Assembly (NCBI GenBank): GCA_023417775.1
Contig: JAEZEJ010000034.1
Coordinates: forward strand, 1-55,493
Direction of reading: 5' to 3'
Source of the DNA: Actinomycetes bacterium
GTDB lineage: Bacteria; Actinomycetota; Actinomycetes; Propionibacteriales; Nocardioidaceae
DNA: 55,493 nt
The translations under genes were made by a program, and so were the position numbers. The notes under the pieces are model-generated. The model was not told where the DNA came from. It saw nothing but the letters and a program-made list of their open reading frames with translations, and searched no databases. Positions 10,465-19,062 of the stretch are shown here, piece by piece. The first letter of the stretch is position 1. Every line of letters begins with the position of its first letter.

Positions 10465-11050
10465 CGCTGGAGACGAATAGCTCCGCATAGGCCTGACCGA
10501 CCTGGGCGCCGTCATAGGCCCCGCCGTGGCGGTACCAGTCATCGAGCCGGTGTACGGCGCCGTAGAAGAAGTTCACCATGATGTCAGCTGGAAGATCAGT
10601 GCGCAGCGTGCGCTCCGCCTGGCCTTGCTCGATGAGCGCCTTGATGCGCTCGTGATACTCGCGGCGCTGCGCTCGCAGGCGGGTGCGCATGCCCTCGGAG
10701 ACATTGGGCAGCGACTGCCAGAAGACCGTCGCCTCGTGCAAGTGCTCGATACTCGAGCGCACCACCCCATCCGCCACCGCCCGGAGCTTCTCTATGACGG
10801 CGGCATCCGAGGACGAGACCTCCTCGAGATCACTCAACTGGACGCGGAACATGCGTGCATAGATCTCGTAGAGGACTTCCTCCTTGGAGCGGAAGTGGTA
10901 GTAGAAGGAGCCTTTGGTGACACCGGCGGCCTCGCACACATCCTGCACGCTGGTCTCGGCATAGGACTGCTGGGCGAACAGCGCCGCTGCCGCGTCGACG
11001 AGAGCCGCGCGAGAGTCACGCCTCGCCATGGCCACCCCTGTCGTCGTCAC
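10418..11050 (-). CDS. TetR-family regulator 1
   Basis: A 210-aa repressor with an N-terminal helix-turn-helix (ETSVQDVCEAAGVTKGSFYYHFRSKEEV, about residues 33-60) and a variable ligand-binding domain. GTG at 11050 overlaps the crotonase stop (GTGA); an ATG at 11029 is an alternative start. It is cotranscribed with ECH1 and is encoded between two copies of an 18-bp palindrome, so it probably represses both divergent promoter regions, including its own. The effector is probably a CoA thioester from the pathway, by analogy with other catabolic TetR proteins. Confidence 0.88.
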   Translation of the reverse strand: MTTTGVAMARRDSRAALVDAAAALFAQQSYAETSVQDVCEAAGVTKGSFYYHFRSKEEVLYEIYARMFRVQLSDLEEVSSSDAAVIEKLRAVADGVVRSSIEHLHEATVFWQSLPNVSEGMRTRLRAQRREYHERIKALIEQGQAERTLRTDLPADIMVNFFYGAVHRLDDWYRHGGAYDGAQVGQAYAELFVSSVTCRTSTRTSPAAQA

Positions 11051-11817
11051 TTCCCACGATAGATCGGCTGGCGCCGCTCCAGGAACGCCACCATGCCCTC
11101 ATGGGTGTCATCGGACGCGAACGCTCTCACCGAGGACTCTATCTCAAGAGCGTCCCGGTGGGTCTCGGCCGCATACTGCGCGAAAAGGCTCTTCTTGGTC
11201 AGCTCGACGGCCATCGGCGACAGCGCGGCGAGACTCCCGGCCAACCTCATGGCCGCCGCAAGGGGCGACCCCTCGGCGGTCACCTGGTTGACCAGCCCCA
11301 ACTCAAACGCCTCATCACCGGTAACGATCCTGCTGCGGAGCAGGAAGTCCCTGGCCTGGTCGAACGACAGATAGCGCAGGATCCGCTGGGTCGGCGCGGC
11401 GAAGCCGATCGCCACCTCCGGCAGACCGAAACGCACCCCGGGAGTCGCGACCCGGTAATCGCAAGCCAGCGCGAATTCCGCCGCATTGCCGATGCACGGC
11501 CCGCTCAGGGCCGCGACCGTGGCGCAGCCGAGTCGCTCGACCTCGCCGAAGACCGCATACTCCAGCTCCACGAACTCCCGGAACTGCGCCGGCGTCAATC
11601 CGAGTGCGTCATCGACCGACATGCCCGCGCTGAAGCGGTCCTCATCGCCGACGAACACGACCGCACGCGGCCGGTGCGTCTCGAAGCCTCGCACCACCTG
11701 CTGCAGCTCGCGCAGGAGCTCAAGCGTGAACACGTTGAGATTCTTGCCCGAATCGAAGGTCACTACGGCGACCTCATCACCCTCGACCTGGACATGCTTC
11801 AACGGTGAAACCGACAT
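11047..11817 (-). CDS. Crotonase-fold protein ECH1 (probable enoyl-CoA hydratase)
   Basis: A 256-aa enoyl-CoA hydratase/isomerase family member. It is the only crotonase in this block that keeps both hydratase glutamates: the first in GPCIGNAAEFALACD (the E of the GGGCE position) and the second in RFGLPEVAIGF. The first oxyanion-hole segment is RFSAGMSVDD. The glycine triplet is altered to Gly-Asn-Ala, which is unusual. ATG at 11817 lies 31 bp from an operator copy. TetR1 follows with a 4-bp overlap. Confidence 0.85.
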   Translation of the reverse strand: MSVSPLKHVQVEGDEVAVVTFDSGKNLNVFTLELLRELQQVVRGFETHRPRAVVFVGDEDRFSAGMSVDDALGLTPAQFREFVELEYAVFGEVERLGCATVAALSGPCIGNAAEFALACDYRVATPGVRFGLPEVAIGFAAPTQRILRYLSFDQARDFLLRSRIVTGDEAFELGLVNQVTAEGSPLAAAMRLAGSLAALSPMAVELTKKSLFAQYAAETHRDALEIESSVRAFASDDTHEGMVAFLERRQPIYRGK

Positions 11818-11848
11818 CGTCTCTCCTTCGCGACCGGACCTTGCGAAA

Positions 11849-11866
11849 ACAAACCGATTGGTATGT
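11849..11866. promoter_or_regulatory. 18-bp imperfect palindrome, copy 2 (TetR operator candidate)
   Basis: ACAAACCGATTGGTATGT, the exact reverse complement of the sequence at 8849-8866. It lies between the divergent ECH1-TetR1 transcript and the second ligase gene. An exact 18-bp repeat limited to the two divergent regions flanking one TetR gene is strong circumstantial evidence for an operator. Confidence 0.75.
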
Positions 11867-11903
11867 ACTCAACCTAGCGATCGGCGGCGGAAGGGTCCAG
11901 ACC

Positions 11904-13472
11904 ATGATCGAGATCGACGACCTCTACCCCCAGCGAGTGACGGCGCTGGCCCGAACTCAGCCCGATGCAGAGTTCCTGCGCGATGTCGACGGCCGCCATC
12001 TGACCTACTTGGAGACCGACCGCGCGGCACTGCGGTGGGCGGCCTTCCTTGATGGGGTCGTCGGCGGGGCGGATCGCACCGTCGCCACCATGCTTCCGAC
12101 CGGCATCGACTACGTCACGGTGATGCTGGGCTTCGGCCGCAGCCGGGCGACCGAGGTACCGGTCAACACGGCCCTGCGGGGACGCACCCTGCAGCATGTG
12201 CTCACCGACTCATCCGCCGTGGCCCTCATACTGGCCGAGCGTTACCTGGACCTGCTGGAGACGGTGCCGGCCGACAGCCTGCCCGAGCAGGTGATCGTCC
12301 TCCCGGAGACCGATCACCCGACCCCCTCATCGTCGCCGAACGTGCGGTGGCTGCGCGAGCTGCCCGAGCCGGCCGCGGGCTTCGTGCCGGCAGAGCCGCG
12401 CCCCCAGGACATCGCCTGGATCCTCTACACCTCGGGCACCACCGGGCCCGCCAAGGGGGTCCTCTGCACCTGGGCTCAGACCGCACTCACCGCCATCGGC
12501 GTGTTCCCGCTGGCCGAGCTCACCTCCGCCGATGTCTACTACACCGCTCTGCCGATGTTCCATGTCGCCGGCCGCATCGGCCCCTACCTGGCCGCGCTCC
12601 TGGGCTCACGCTGCGTCATCAGGGAGTCCTTCGACACCGAACGGTTCTGGCCCGATATCCGCGAGCACGGCTGCACCACCACGCAGCTGTTTCCCGCCAC
12701 CATGCACTTCCTGCACGACCGACCACCGCTACCGGATGACGCCCGCAATCCCCTGCGGAATGTCCTCCTGGCACCAGTAACTGCGCAGTTCGAGGAGTTC
12801 AGCGAGCGATTCGACCTGCGGATCTGCACGACCTGGAACATGACCGAGACCTCCGCGCCGCTGGTGTCTCGCGGTTTCGCCTTGTCCGGACCTGCGAGCT
12901 GCGGCCAGCTCCGCGACGGTTTCGCCGCGCGGATCGCCGATGACGAGGGTCGACCGGTTCCCCCGGGCGAGGTCGGCGAGCTGCTGGTGCGCTCGGAGAT
13001 CCCGCATGCCCTCATGGCCGGATATCTCAACCGGCCGGAGGCCACGGTCGAGGCGTGGAAGGACCTGTGGTTCCACACCGGCGATGCGTTCCGCATGGAC
13101 CCCGAGGGGAACTATTACTACGTCGACCGCCGCAAGGACGCCCTGCGCCGACGAGGGGAGAACATCTCTTCCCTCGACGTGGAGCTCGACGTGCTCACGC
13201 ATCCGGACGTCCAGCAGGCCGCCGTCATCGGTGTGCCCTCCAAAAAGGGCGAGGACGAGGTCATGCTGTGTGCGGTGCTACGCGAGGGATCGACGCTGGG
13301 CGAGCAGGAGCTGAGCGACTTCCTCGAACCCCTCATGCCGCGATTCATGCTCCCGGAGTACATCGAGTTCTTCGAGGAGCTACCGCAGACGCCCACCTTC
13401 CGCGTGCAGAAACATCAACTACGTGCCCGAGGCGTCCGACCCACGACCTGGCGAAAGCCGCGCCGACGCTGA
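11904..13472 (+). CDS. Acyl-CoA ligase 2 (ANL superfamily, CaiC-like), altered A10 motif
   Basis: ATP-dependent acyl-CoA ligase-type protein of 522 aa. ATG at 11904 (MIEIDDLYPQRV) fits the family N-terminus. Motifs: P-loop LYTSGTTGPAKGV, A5 TWNMTETS, A7 FHTGDAF, A8 RRKDALRRRGENISSLDVE. At the C-terminus the usual T-G-K-(I/V) is TPTFRVQKHQLR, so the A10 lysine used in adenylation is replaced by Arg and the preceding Gly by Phe. It may adenylate slowly, depend on another Lys, or serve mainly in thioesterification. It is the sole plus-strand gene on its side of operator copy 2. Confidence 0.87.
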   Translation: MIEIDDLYPQRVTALARTQPDAEFLRDVDGRHLTYLETDRAALRWAAFLDGVVGGADRTVATMLPTGIDYVTVMLGFGRSRATEVPVNTALRGRTLQHVLTDSSAVALILAERYLDLLETVPADSLPEQVIVLPETDHPTPSSSPNVRWLRELPEPAAGFVPAEPRPQDIAWILYTSGTTGPAKGVLCTWAQTALTAIGVFPLAELTSADVYYTALPMFHVAGRIGPYLAALLGSRCVIRESFDTERFWPDIREHGCTTTQLFPATMHFLHDRPPLPDDARNPLRNVLLAPVTAQFEEFSERFDLRICTTWNMTETSAPLVSRGFALSGPASCGQLRDGFAARIADDEGRPVPPGEVGELLVRSEIPHALMAGYLNRPEATVEAWKDLWFHTGDAFRMDPEGNYYYVDRRKDALRRRGENISSLDVELDVLTHPDVQQAAVIGVPSKKGEDEVMLCAVLREGSTLGEQELSDFLEPLMPRFMLPEYIEFFEELPQTPTFRVQKHQLRARGVRPTTWRKPRRR

Positions 13473-13493
13473 ACCATCCTCCGATTCGGATAG

Positions 13494-14630
13494 TCAGAGG
13501 GGCATCCCGAGCGCATCGGCGATCCTACGCCGCCGCGCAGCTGCCGAACCGAAGAGCGCCGCCGATGACGTGGCCCGACGGAAGTACCGATGTGCCGGAT
13601 GCTCCCACGTGAACCCGATGCCCCCGTGCACCTGGATCATCTCCTTCGCTACCCACGAGAACGCATCGGCGCTGTAGGCCGCCGCCACGTCGACCGCCCT
13701 CGACGCCTGCGGATCCGCTTGGTCCAGCGCGAAAGCGGCCGCATGGACCGCCGATCGTGCCGACTCCACCCGGAGCAGCATGTCGGCGCACTTGTGCTTG
13801 ATCGCCTGGAACGAGCCGATAGGCCGGCCGAACTGGTGGCGCGTCCTGGCGTACTCGACCGACAAGTCCATACACTGTTCCGCCGCCCCGACCTGCTCGG
13901 CAGCCAGCAGCAGCGCGGCATCGTCGAGGCCGCGCCGGATCGCCGGCCAGGCGGTGCCCTCGTGACCGACCAGCCGTCCATCGACATCGCGCATCACCAC
14001 GGTCGCCAGCCTGCGGGTGGGATCCAAGCTCCTCGCGGCTTGACGGTCGAGACCACGGGCATCCGGCTCGACCTCGAACAGGGAGATGCCTGATGTCGTG
14101 CGGGCGGCAACCAGCAGGAGCGGCGCGAGATCGCCGTCGAGCACGAATCGGACTGCACCGCTCAGTCGGAACCTGCCATCGACGCTCTCCTCTGCGCGCA
14201 CCGAGACCACATCCTCGCTCCAGTCACCCGAGCTCGCCGTCACGGCGAGCGCCGCGAAGTCGCCCGAGGACACCAGCCGCGGGAGCAGGCAGGTGTTCAC
14301 CTCCGTATCGCCGAGGTGCAGCAGCACGCTGGTGGCCAGACAGGCCGAACCGAGGAAGGGAGACGGCAGCAGGCAGCGGCCCATCTCTTCCATGACCAGC
14401 ACGAGCTCGATCAAACCCGCCCCGGACCCGCCGAACTCCTCGGGGACGGCCAGACCAGACAGGCCGAATTCGGCGTTCAGTCGTCTCCACATGGCCGGAT
14501 CGAGTCCGACCTCCCCCTCGCAGAAATCGCGGACGTAGCTCTCGGAGGCCTGCTTGTCGAAGAAGCGCCGCATCGTCTGCTGGAAAACCCGATGTTCCTG
14601 GCTGAGCACTCGGTCATCGGTCATCGTCAT
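13494..14630 (-). CDS. Acyl-CoA dehydrogenase, beta-type subunit (pair 1)
   Basis: A 378-aa acyl-CoA dehydrogenase-family protein. The start chosen is ATG 14630, overlapping the stop of the partner gene (ATGA). It has the N-terminal helical domain with GLAVPEEFGGSGAGLIELVLVMEEMGR-type residues and a C-terminal VHGGIGFTWEHPAHRYFRRA. The C-terminus lacks the YEGT(S/A)xxQ catalytic segment, as in the beta subunits of steroid-degrading heteromeric FadE enzymes. The overlap with a full-motif partner suggests an alpha2beta2 enzyme. It is the last gene of the nine-gene operon. Confidence 0.85.
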   Translation of the reverse strand: MTMTDDRVLSQEHRVFQQTMRRFFDKQASESYVRDFCEGEVGLDPAMWRRLNAEFGLSGLAVPEEFGGSGAGLIELVLVMEEMGRCLLPSPFLGSACLATSVLLHLGDTEVNTCLLPRLVSSGDFAALAVTASSGDWSEDVVSVRAEESVDGRFRLSGAVRFVLDGDLAPLLLVAARTTSGISLFEVEPDARGLDRQAARSLDPTRRLATVVMRDVDGRLVGHEGTAWPAIRRGLDDAALLLAAEQVGAAEQCMDLSVEYARTRHQFGRPIGSFQAIKHKCADMLLRVESARSAVHAAAFALDQADPQASRAVDVAAAYSADAFSWVAKEMIQVHGGIGFTWEHPAHRYFRRATSSAALFGSAAARRRRIADALGMPL

Positions 14631-15829
14631 CGTGGAAGTCCCAACACGCGCTCGGCACAGATATTGCGCTGGATCTCCGAGGTGCCGCCGACGAGCGTGT
14701 CCGAGCGGGAGTGCAACAGAGTGCCGATCCACGATCCGCTGCTGATCGGCGCACCTGGATAGTCGGCCGTATACGGCAGGAAGGGACCCTGGCGCCCTTC
14801 GACGACCATGGCCTCGGGCCCCAGCAGGTTGATCGCGAGCTCGGCGAGATCGCGATGGTATTCGCTCCAGGCGAGCTTGATGAGCTGACTCTCACGGCCG
14901 GGTGGCCCGCCCTGCGAAACCTGCGCCTTGACCCTGCGTCCGAGACTGGCCAGCACGCTCAGCTGCGTGTATGCCTGAGCGATCTGATCACGCACCAGCG
15001 CATCCCTCCCGAGGCCGCGCTGCTCGACCAGCGCCAGCAGCCGCTCGAACTCCTGCTCGTACTGGATCGGCAACGTCGCCGCCACATGGCTGCGCTCATA
15101 GGAGAGCAGGGTCATCGCGACCTTCCATCCGGCGCCGACAGGACCGAGAACACTCTCCCGGGGAGTCACAGCATCGGTAAAGAAGACCTCGTTGAACTCG
15201 CGCTCCCCCGATAGCATCGTGATCGGGCGAACCTCCACGCCGGGCTGGTCCATCGGCACCAGCACGAAGCTCATGCCGTGGTGTGTGCTCTCCTCCCGCG
15301 AGGTGCGCGCCAGCACGAAGATCCAGTCCGCCATCTGCGCGGACGAGGTCCACACCTTCTGCCCGTCGACATGCCACGACTCGCCATCGATGACCGCGCG
15401 GGTACTCAGCGAGCCGAGATCCGAGCCGGAGTCCGGTTCGGAGAAGCCCTGACACCATCGATCCTCTCCCGCCAGGATGCGCGGCAGGAAACGCGCCTTC
15501 TGCTCCTCCGACCCCCACTCGAGCAGGGTGGGACCGAGCATCTGCATGCCCATCGGGTCGTAGGGGGCGCCCCCCGGGACCTTGGCACGAGCCAGTTCCT
15601 CGGCGAGGACGATCTCCTCCGCGTGAGAGAGGCCCCCACCGCCGTACTCTCGCGGCCAGGACAGTCCCAGCAGTCCGGCCATCGCCAGCGTGTCACGCCA
15701 TTGCCGAACGAAGGTCTCCGCCTCACCGGCCGGGAGCGCACCGACACCCGTCCAGTCCCGCGGGAGCAGACGAGCGACGAACGCCCGCACGTCCTCACGG
15801 AATGTGGAGGCCTGCCACTCCCGACTCAT
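14627..15829 (-). CDS. Acyl-CoA dehydrogenase, alpha-type subunit (pair 1)
   Basis: FAD enzyme of 400 aa introducing an alpha-beta double bond in an acyl-CoA. ATG 15829 overlaps the ECH2 stop (ATGA). Motifs include WCQGFSEPDSGSDLGSLSTRA (split; FAD/substrate loop), GQKVWTSSAQMADWIF and the C-terminal LVGGTSEIQRNICAERVLGLPR. In the C-terminal motif the position of the MCAD catalytic Glu is Gly, so the base would have to lie elsewhere, as in alpha subunits of FadE heteromers. It is encoded immediately before its beta-type partner. Confidence 0.87.
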   Translation of the reverse strand: MSREWQASTFREDVRAFVARLLPRDWTGVGALPAGEAETFVRQWRDTLAMAGLLGLSWPREYGGGGLSHAEEIVLAEELARAKVPGGAPYDPMGMQMLGPTLLEWGSEEQKARFLPRILAGEDRWCQGFSEPDSGSDLGSLSTRAVIDGESWHVDGQKVWTSSAQMADWIFVLARTSREESTHHGMSFVLVPMDQPGVEVRPITMLSGEREFNEVFFTDAVTPRESVLGPVGAGWKVAMTLLSYERSHVAATLPIQYEQEFERLLALVEQRGLGRDALVRDQIAQAYTQLSVLASLGRRVKAQVSQGGPPGRESQLIKLAWSEYHRDLAELAINLLGPEAMVVEGRQGPFLPYTADYPGAPISSGSWIGTLLHSRSDTLVGGTSEIQRNICAERVLGLPR

Positions 15830-16647
15830 GACGAACGCCCCGGCCCGAATCGCGCGGGCCGCCGTTCGAGGAAGGCCGCCACACCCTCTCGCACATCGGG
15901 ACTCTCGTTGCCGATCGTCACCGTCAGCTCGGTGAACGAGAGCGTCTCGTCCAGGCTCGCCCGTTCGGCGAACCGCATCATCCGCTTGGCCAGCCGGGAG
16001 GCCAGCGGCGCCGCGGCGGCCATCCCCGTAGCCATCGCCATCACCGTGTCCACGAGCTCGTCCCGTGGTACCACTTGGGTGACGAGGCCGAGTTCGCACG
16101 CGGTGTCCGCACCGTAGATCTGCGACCCAAGCACCATGCGCCGCGCGAGATCCGGCCGCATGAACCGGGAGAACACCCAGGCACCGCCCTCATCGGGTAA
16201 CAAGGCGAAGCGCAGGCTGGCGTCACCGAGGCGCGCCTGCTCTGACGCGATCCGTACATCGCACAGGAGGGCCAAAGTCAGTCCGCCGGAGATCGCCGGC
16301 CCGTCGATCATCGCGATCGTGGGCTTGTCGACACGATGCAGAGCCCGCACGACCGCGTGCATGCTCTCGCGCATCGCCATCCCATGGCCCAGCTCGCGCC
16401 CGGACGCCCCCTCCCAGTAGCGATCGGGGTCGGACTCCACATCGCCACCGGCGCAGAAGGCCTGTCCTGCCCCGGTCAGCACGAGCACCCGTTGAGCATC
16501 GTCGGCCATGAAATCGGCCAGTGCGGCGCACAGTTCCTGACACATCTGCCAGGTGTAGGCGTTCTTCTTCTCGGGGCGGTTCAACGTGAGGACGGTGACA
16601 CCACCCTCACCCGGCTCACACTGGATGGTGTCGTACGGCGAGATCAC
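15826..16647 (-). CDS. Crotonase-fold protein ECH2 (isomerase-type active site)
   Basis: Enoyl-CoA hydratase/isomerase family protein of 273 aa. The GTG at 16647 overlaps the ECH3 stop (GTGA) and sits eight bases after GGGAG; a GTG two codons upstream is possible. Oxyanion-hole segments AFCAGGDVE and DGPAISGGLTLALLCD are present, but both hydratase glutamates are replaced (Thr and Ser). An acidic residue occurs in FALLPDEGGAWVF, where isomerases such as PaaG carry their catalytic Asp. It closely resembles ECH4 in the same operon. A double-bond isomerase, hydrolase or lyase role fits better than hydration. Confidence 0.83.
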   Translation of the reverse strand: MISPYDTIQCEPGEGGVTVLTLNRPEKKNAYTWQMCQELCAALADFMADDAQRVLVLTGAGQAFCAGGDVESDPDRYWEGASGRELGHGMAMRESMHAVVRALHRVDKPTIAMIDGPAISGGLTLALLCDVRIASEQARLGDASLRFALLPDEGGAWVFSRFMRPDLARRMVLGSQIYGADTACELGLVTQVVPRDELVDTVMAMATGMAAAAPLASRLAKRMMRFAERASLDETLSFTELTVTIGNESPDVREGVAAFLERRPARFGPGRSS

Positions 16648-17453
16648 GACCACAGCTCCCTAGCCACAGCGGGAAAGCGCGGCTCTCTCTGCTCGAGGAA
16701 AGACTGGACGCCCTCGGCGAGATCGGGCTGCTCGAAAGACATCCGGACGTAGTCCTCGGCGCGATCCAGCGAGTCGGGTAGGTCACCGGTCATGTCGAGC
16801 GAGAGCTGTCTCTTGACGGCGGCCATCGAGAACGGCGAACAGTTGACCGCGAGGTCCTCCGCGTACTCTCGCACGGCCGCCTCGAAATCCGCTCGCGGGT
16901 ACGTCGCTGAGACGAGACCGATCCGCAAGGCGTGCTCGGCATCGAAGACACGGCCCGAGAGCAGCAGCTCGCCAGCGTGCCCACGTCCGACCGTGCGCTG
17001 CAGCAGATACGCCTCGCCGTGTTCGGCAACGAGGCCACGCCGAGAGTAGGCGGTCGTGAAACGCGCATCGTCCACGCACACCCGGACATCCGCCAACAGG
17101 GCGAGCGCGAGCGCGAGGCCGGCCGCCGACCCGTTGATCGCCGCCACGACCGGCTTGACGACCAAGCTCGGGTCGGTCAACGGGTGTATCCGACCGCCGA
17201 GCGCGGCCGCTGCGGCCGCTGCATCCGTGATCGTGCCCAGCAGTTCGACATCGGCGCCGACGCAGAACTTCCGGCCCGCACCCGTTAGCACGATCACCCG
17301 GACCTCGGGATCGGCCTCCGCCCGCGCCAGGCAGGCCGCGCACTCGTCGTCCATCCGCAAAGTCCACGCATTGCCCCGGTCCGGACGGTTCAACCTGATC
17401 CAGGCGACGCCGGACACGACCTCGTACGCGACGACGCTCTCATCGTCACCCAT
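16644..17453 (-). CDS. Crotonase-fold protein ECH3 (divergent active site)
   Basis: Enoyl-CoA hydratase/isomerase family, 269 aa. ATG at 17453 overlaps the upstream ligase stop by 8 bp. It has NRPDRGNAW, KFCVGADVE and NGSAAGLALALALLADVRV, but neither hydratase glutamate; the second region reads TTAYSRRGLVAEHGEAYLL. The RRGLVAEHG motif recurs in uncharacterised actinobacterial crotonases from degradation clusters. The reaction is not predictable from sequence; CoA-thioester isomerisation or C-C bond hydrolysis are possibilities. It sits inside the nine-gene operon with overlaps on both sides. Confidence 0.82.
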   Translation of the reverse strand: MGDDESVVAYEVVSGVAWIRLNRPDRGNAWTLRMDDECAACLARAEADPEVRVIVLTGAGRKFCVGADVELLGTITDAAAAAAALGGRIHPLTDPSLVVKPVVAAINGSAAGLALALALLADVRVCVDDARFTTAYSRRGLVAEHGEAYLLQRTVGRGHAGELLLSGRVFDAEHALRIGLVSATYPRADFEAAVREYAEDLAVNCSPFSMAAVKRQLSLDMTGDLPDSLDRAEDYVRMSFEQPDLAEGVQSFLEQREPRFPAVARELWS

Positions 17454-18996
17454 CGATCTGAGCCTCCTTGAGAAGGAACTTGCGGATCTTCCCCGAGGCC
17501 GTCCGCGGCAGCGGTTCGTCGCGCACCTGCCACTGCCGCGGGATCTTGTAGTTCGAGACGTGCTCCTTCAATGTCGTGCGCAGCACTCCGAGGTCGACCT
17601 CAGCTCCAGGCTCCGGCACCACGAAGGCGCACCCCACTTCGCCGTACTTCTCATCCGGGACACCGATGATCGCGCTCTCGGCGACCCCGGGGAAGTCGGT
17701 GATGATCCGCTCGACCTCGGCCGGGTACACGTTCAGGCCGCCGGTGATCAGCATGTCCTTCGACCGGCCGGCGATGTACAGATAACCGTCTTCGTCGACG
17801 TACCCGCGGTCGCCGGTCTGCAACCAGCCGTCGACGATCGTCTCGGTGTTCTCCCGGTCGCGCTGGAAGTAACCCATCATCGTGGCGGGTGACCGCGACA
17901 CGATCGCCCCCTCGACGCCGGTAGGCGTCTCCTGGCCGTGCTCGTCGACCACGCGCAGCTCACACAAGGAGGTGGACTTGCCGGCCGATCCGGTCTTGGT
18001 CCGGGCCTCGTCGGCCATGAGCACCGAGGTGAAGATCGGGAACTCCGACTGCCCGTAACCCTGCAGGACGGCACACCCCGGCACCCGATCAGCGAGCTCA
18101 TCGAGGGTCTCGGCCGTGATCGGCTCTGCTCCGGTCATCACCACACGCAGGCTCGACACATCGTGACGTTCGAGGGCATCGGATGCGAGGAGGATCCTCA
18201 TGACCGACGGTGCGAGCACGATGATCGTCGCCTTCTCCGCCTCGATCGAGGCGCACAGCGCATCACAGTCCAAGGCGCGGCTGGGGTTCAACACGATCGT
18301 GGCACCGATCCACAGACCCGACAGCAGATAGTCGTGGAGCCCGGCGGCCCAGCACAGCGCAGGCACGGACAGGTAGACGTCATCGCGACGGATGTCGAGG
18401 TCGTACGGCTGAGTCACGGTGTTGAACAGCAGGCCACCGTGGGTGTGGATCGCGGCCTTCGGAAATCCTGTCGTCCCGGAGGTGTACTGGAAGAGAACGG
18501 GCTCGTCGAGCCCCACCAGGACATCGACTCCCGCCGGGTCGCCGCCGGCGAGCAGCTCGTCGAACTCGAGCTCGCCATCGTGCAGCCCGCCGTGTTCGAC
18601 TCCCGCCACCACGACGCGCACCTGGGTCTCGGACTCGATGGGGCGATACGTGTCGAGCAGATCCTCCTCGATGAACAGCCAATCGACCTCGCAGTCGGCC
18701 AGCGCATGCCGCAACTCGGCGGGCTTGAAGAAGTAGTTGATCGGCACGACCGCTCCGCCGAGCCGTACCACCCCGAAGAACGCTTCCAACCACTCGATGC
18801 GGTTCTTGGACAAGATCGCCATCCGCTGGCCTCGCTCGAAACCCTGCCGCTCGAGCGCCGAGGCGAGCCGGTTCACACGGTCGTCGAGTTCGCCGTAGGT
18901 CAGGCGCCGGTCCCCGAAGACCACCGCGGTCTTGTCCGGATTCCCTCGCGACAGGCGGTTCTTTCGGATGATGTTGCCGATGGTGTAGCCAGCCAT
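17446..18996 (-). CDS. Acyl-CoA ligase 3 (ANL superfamily)
   Basis: ATP-dependent acyl-CoA synthetase of 516 aa with every expected motif: P-loop FQYTSGTTGFPKAA, A5 QGYGQSEF, A7 LQTGDRGY, A8 GRSKDMLITGGLNVYPAEVE and A10 TASGKIRKFLLK with its lysine. ATG at 18996 follows a 66-bp gap after ECH4, the largest gap in the operon, so a secondary promoter is possible. It is the only ligase within the long operon and is the best candidate to activate the starting acid or a ring-opened intermediate. Confidence 0.9.
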   Translation of the reverse strand: MAGYTIGNIIRKNRLSRGNPDKTAVVFGDRRLTYGELDDRVNRLASALERQGFERGQRMAILSKNRIEWLEAFFGVVRLGGAVVPINYFFKPAELRHALADCEVDWLFIEEDLLDTYRPIESETQVRVVVAGVEHGGLHDGELEFDELLAGGDPAGVDVLVGLDEPVLFQYTSGTTGFPKAAIHTHGGLLFNTVTQPYDLDIRRDDVYLSVPALCWAAGLHDYLLSGLWIGATIVLNPSRALDCDALCASIEAEKATIIVLAPSVMRILLASDALERHDVSSLRVVMTGAEPITAETLDELADRVPGCAVLQGYGQSEFPIFTSVLMADEARTKTGSAGKSTSLCELRVVDEHGQETPTGVEGAIVSRSPATMMGYFQRDRENTETIVDGWLQTGDRGYVDEDGYLYIAGRSKDMLITGGLNVYPAEVERIITDFPGVAESAIIGVPDEKYGEVGCAFVVPEPGAEVDLGVLRTTLKEHVSNYKIPRQWQVRDEPLPRTASGKIRKFLLKEAQIDG

Positions 18997-19062
18997 GTCC
19001 TGCTCACTTCCTCTTCCGATACGGCAGACGGGATGTCTTCACACACCCGCTCGTTCGACCAC

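Noticed and set aside
8849..11866. The two 18-bp operator copies are exactly 3000 bp apart.
   Set aside because: Treated as coincidence; operators function locally and the distance spans complete genes.
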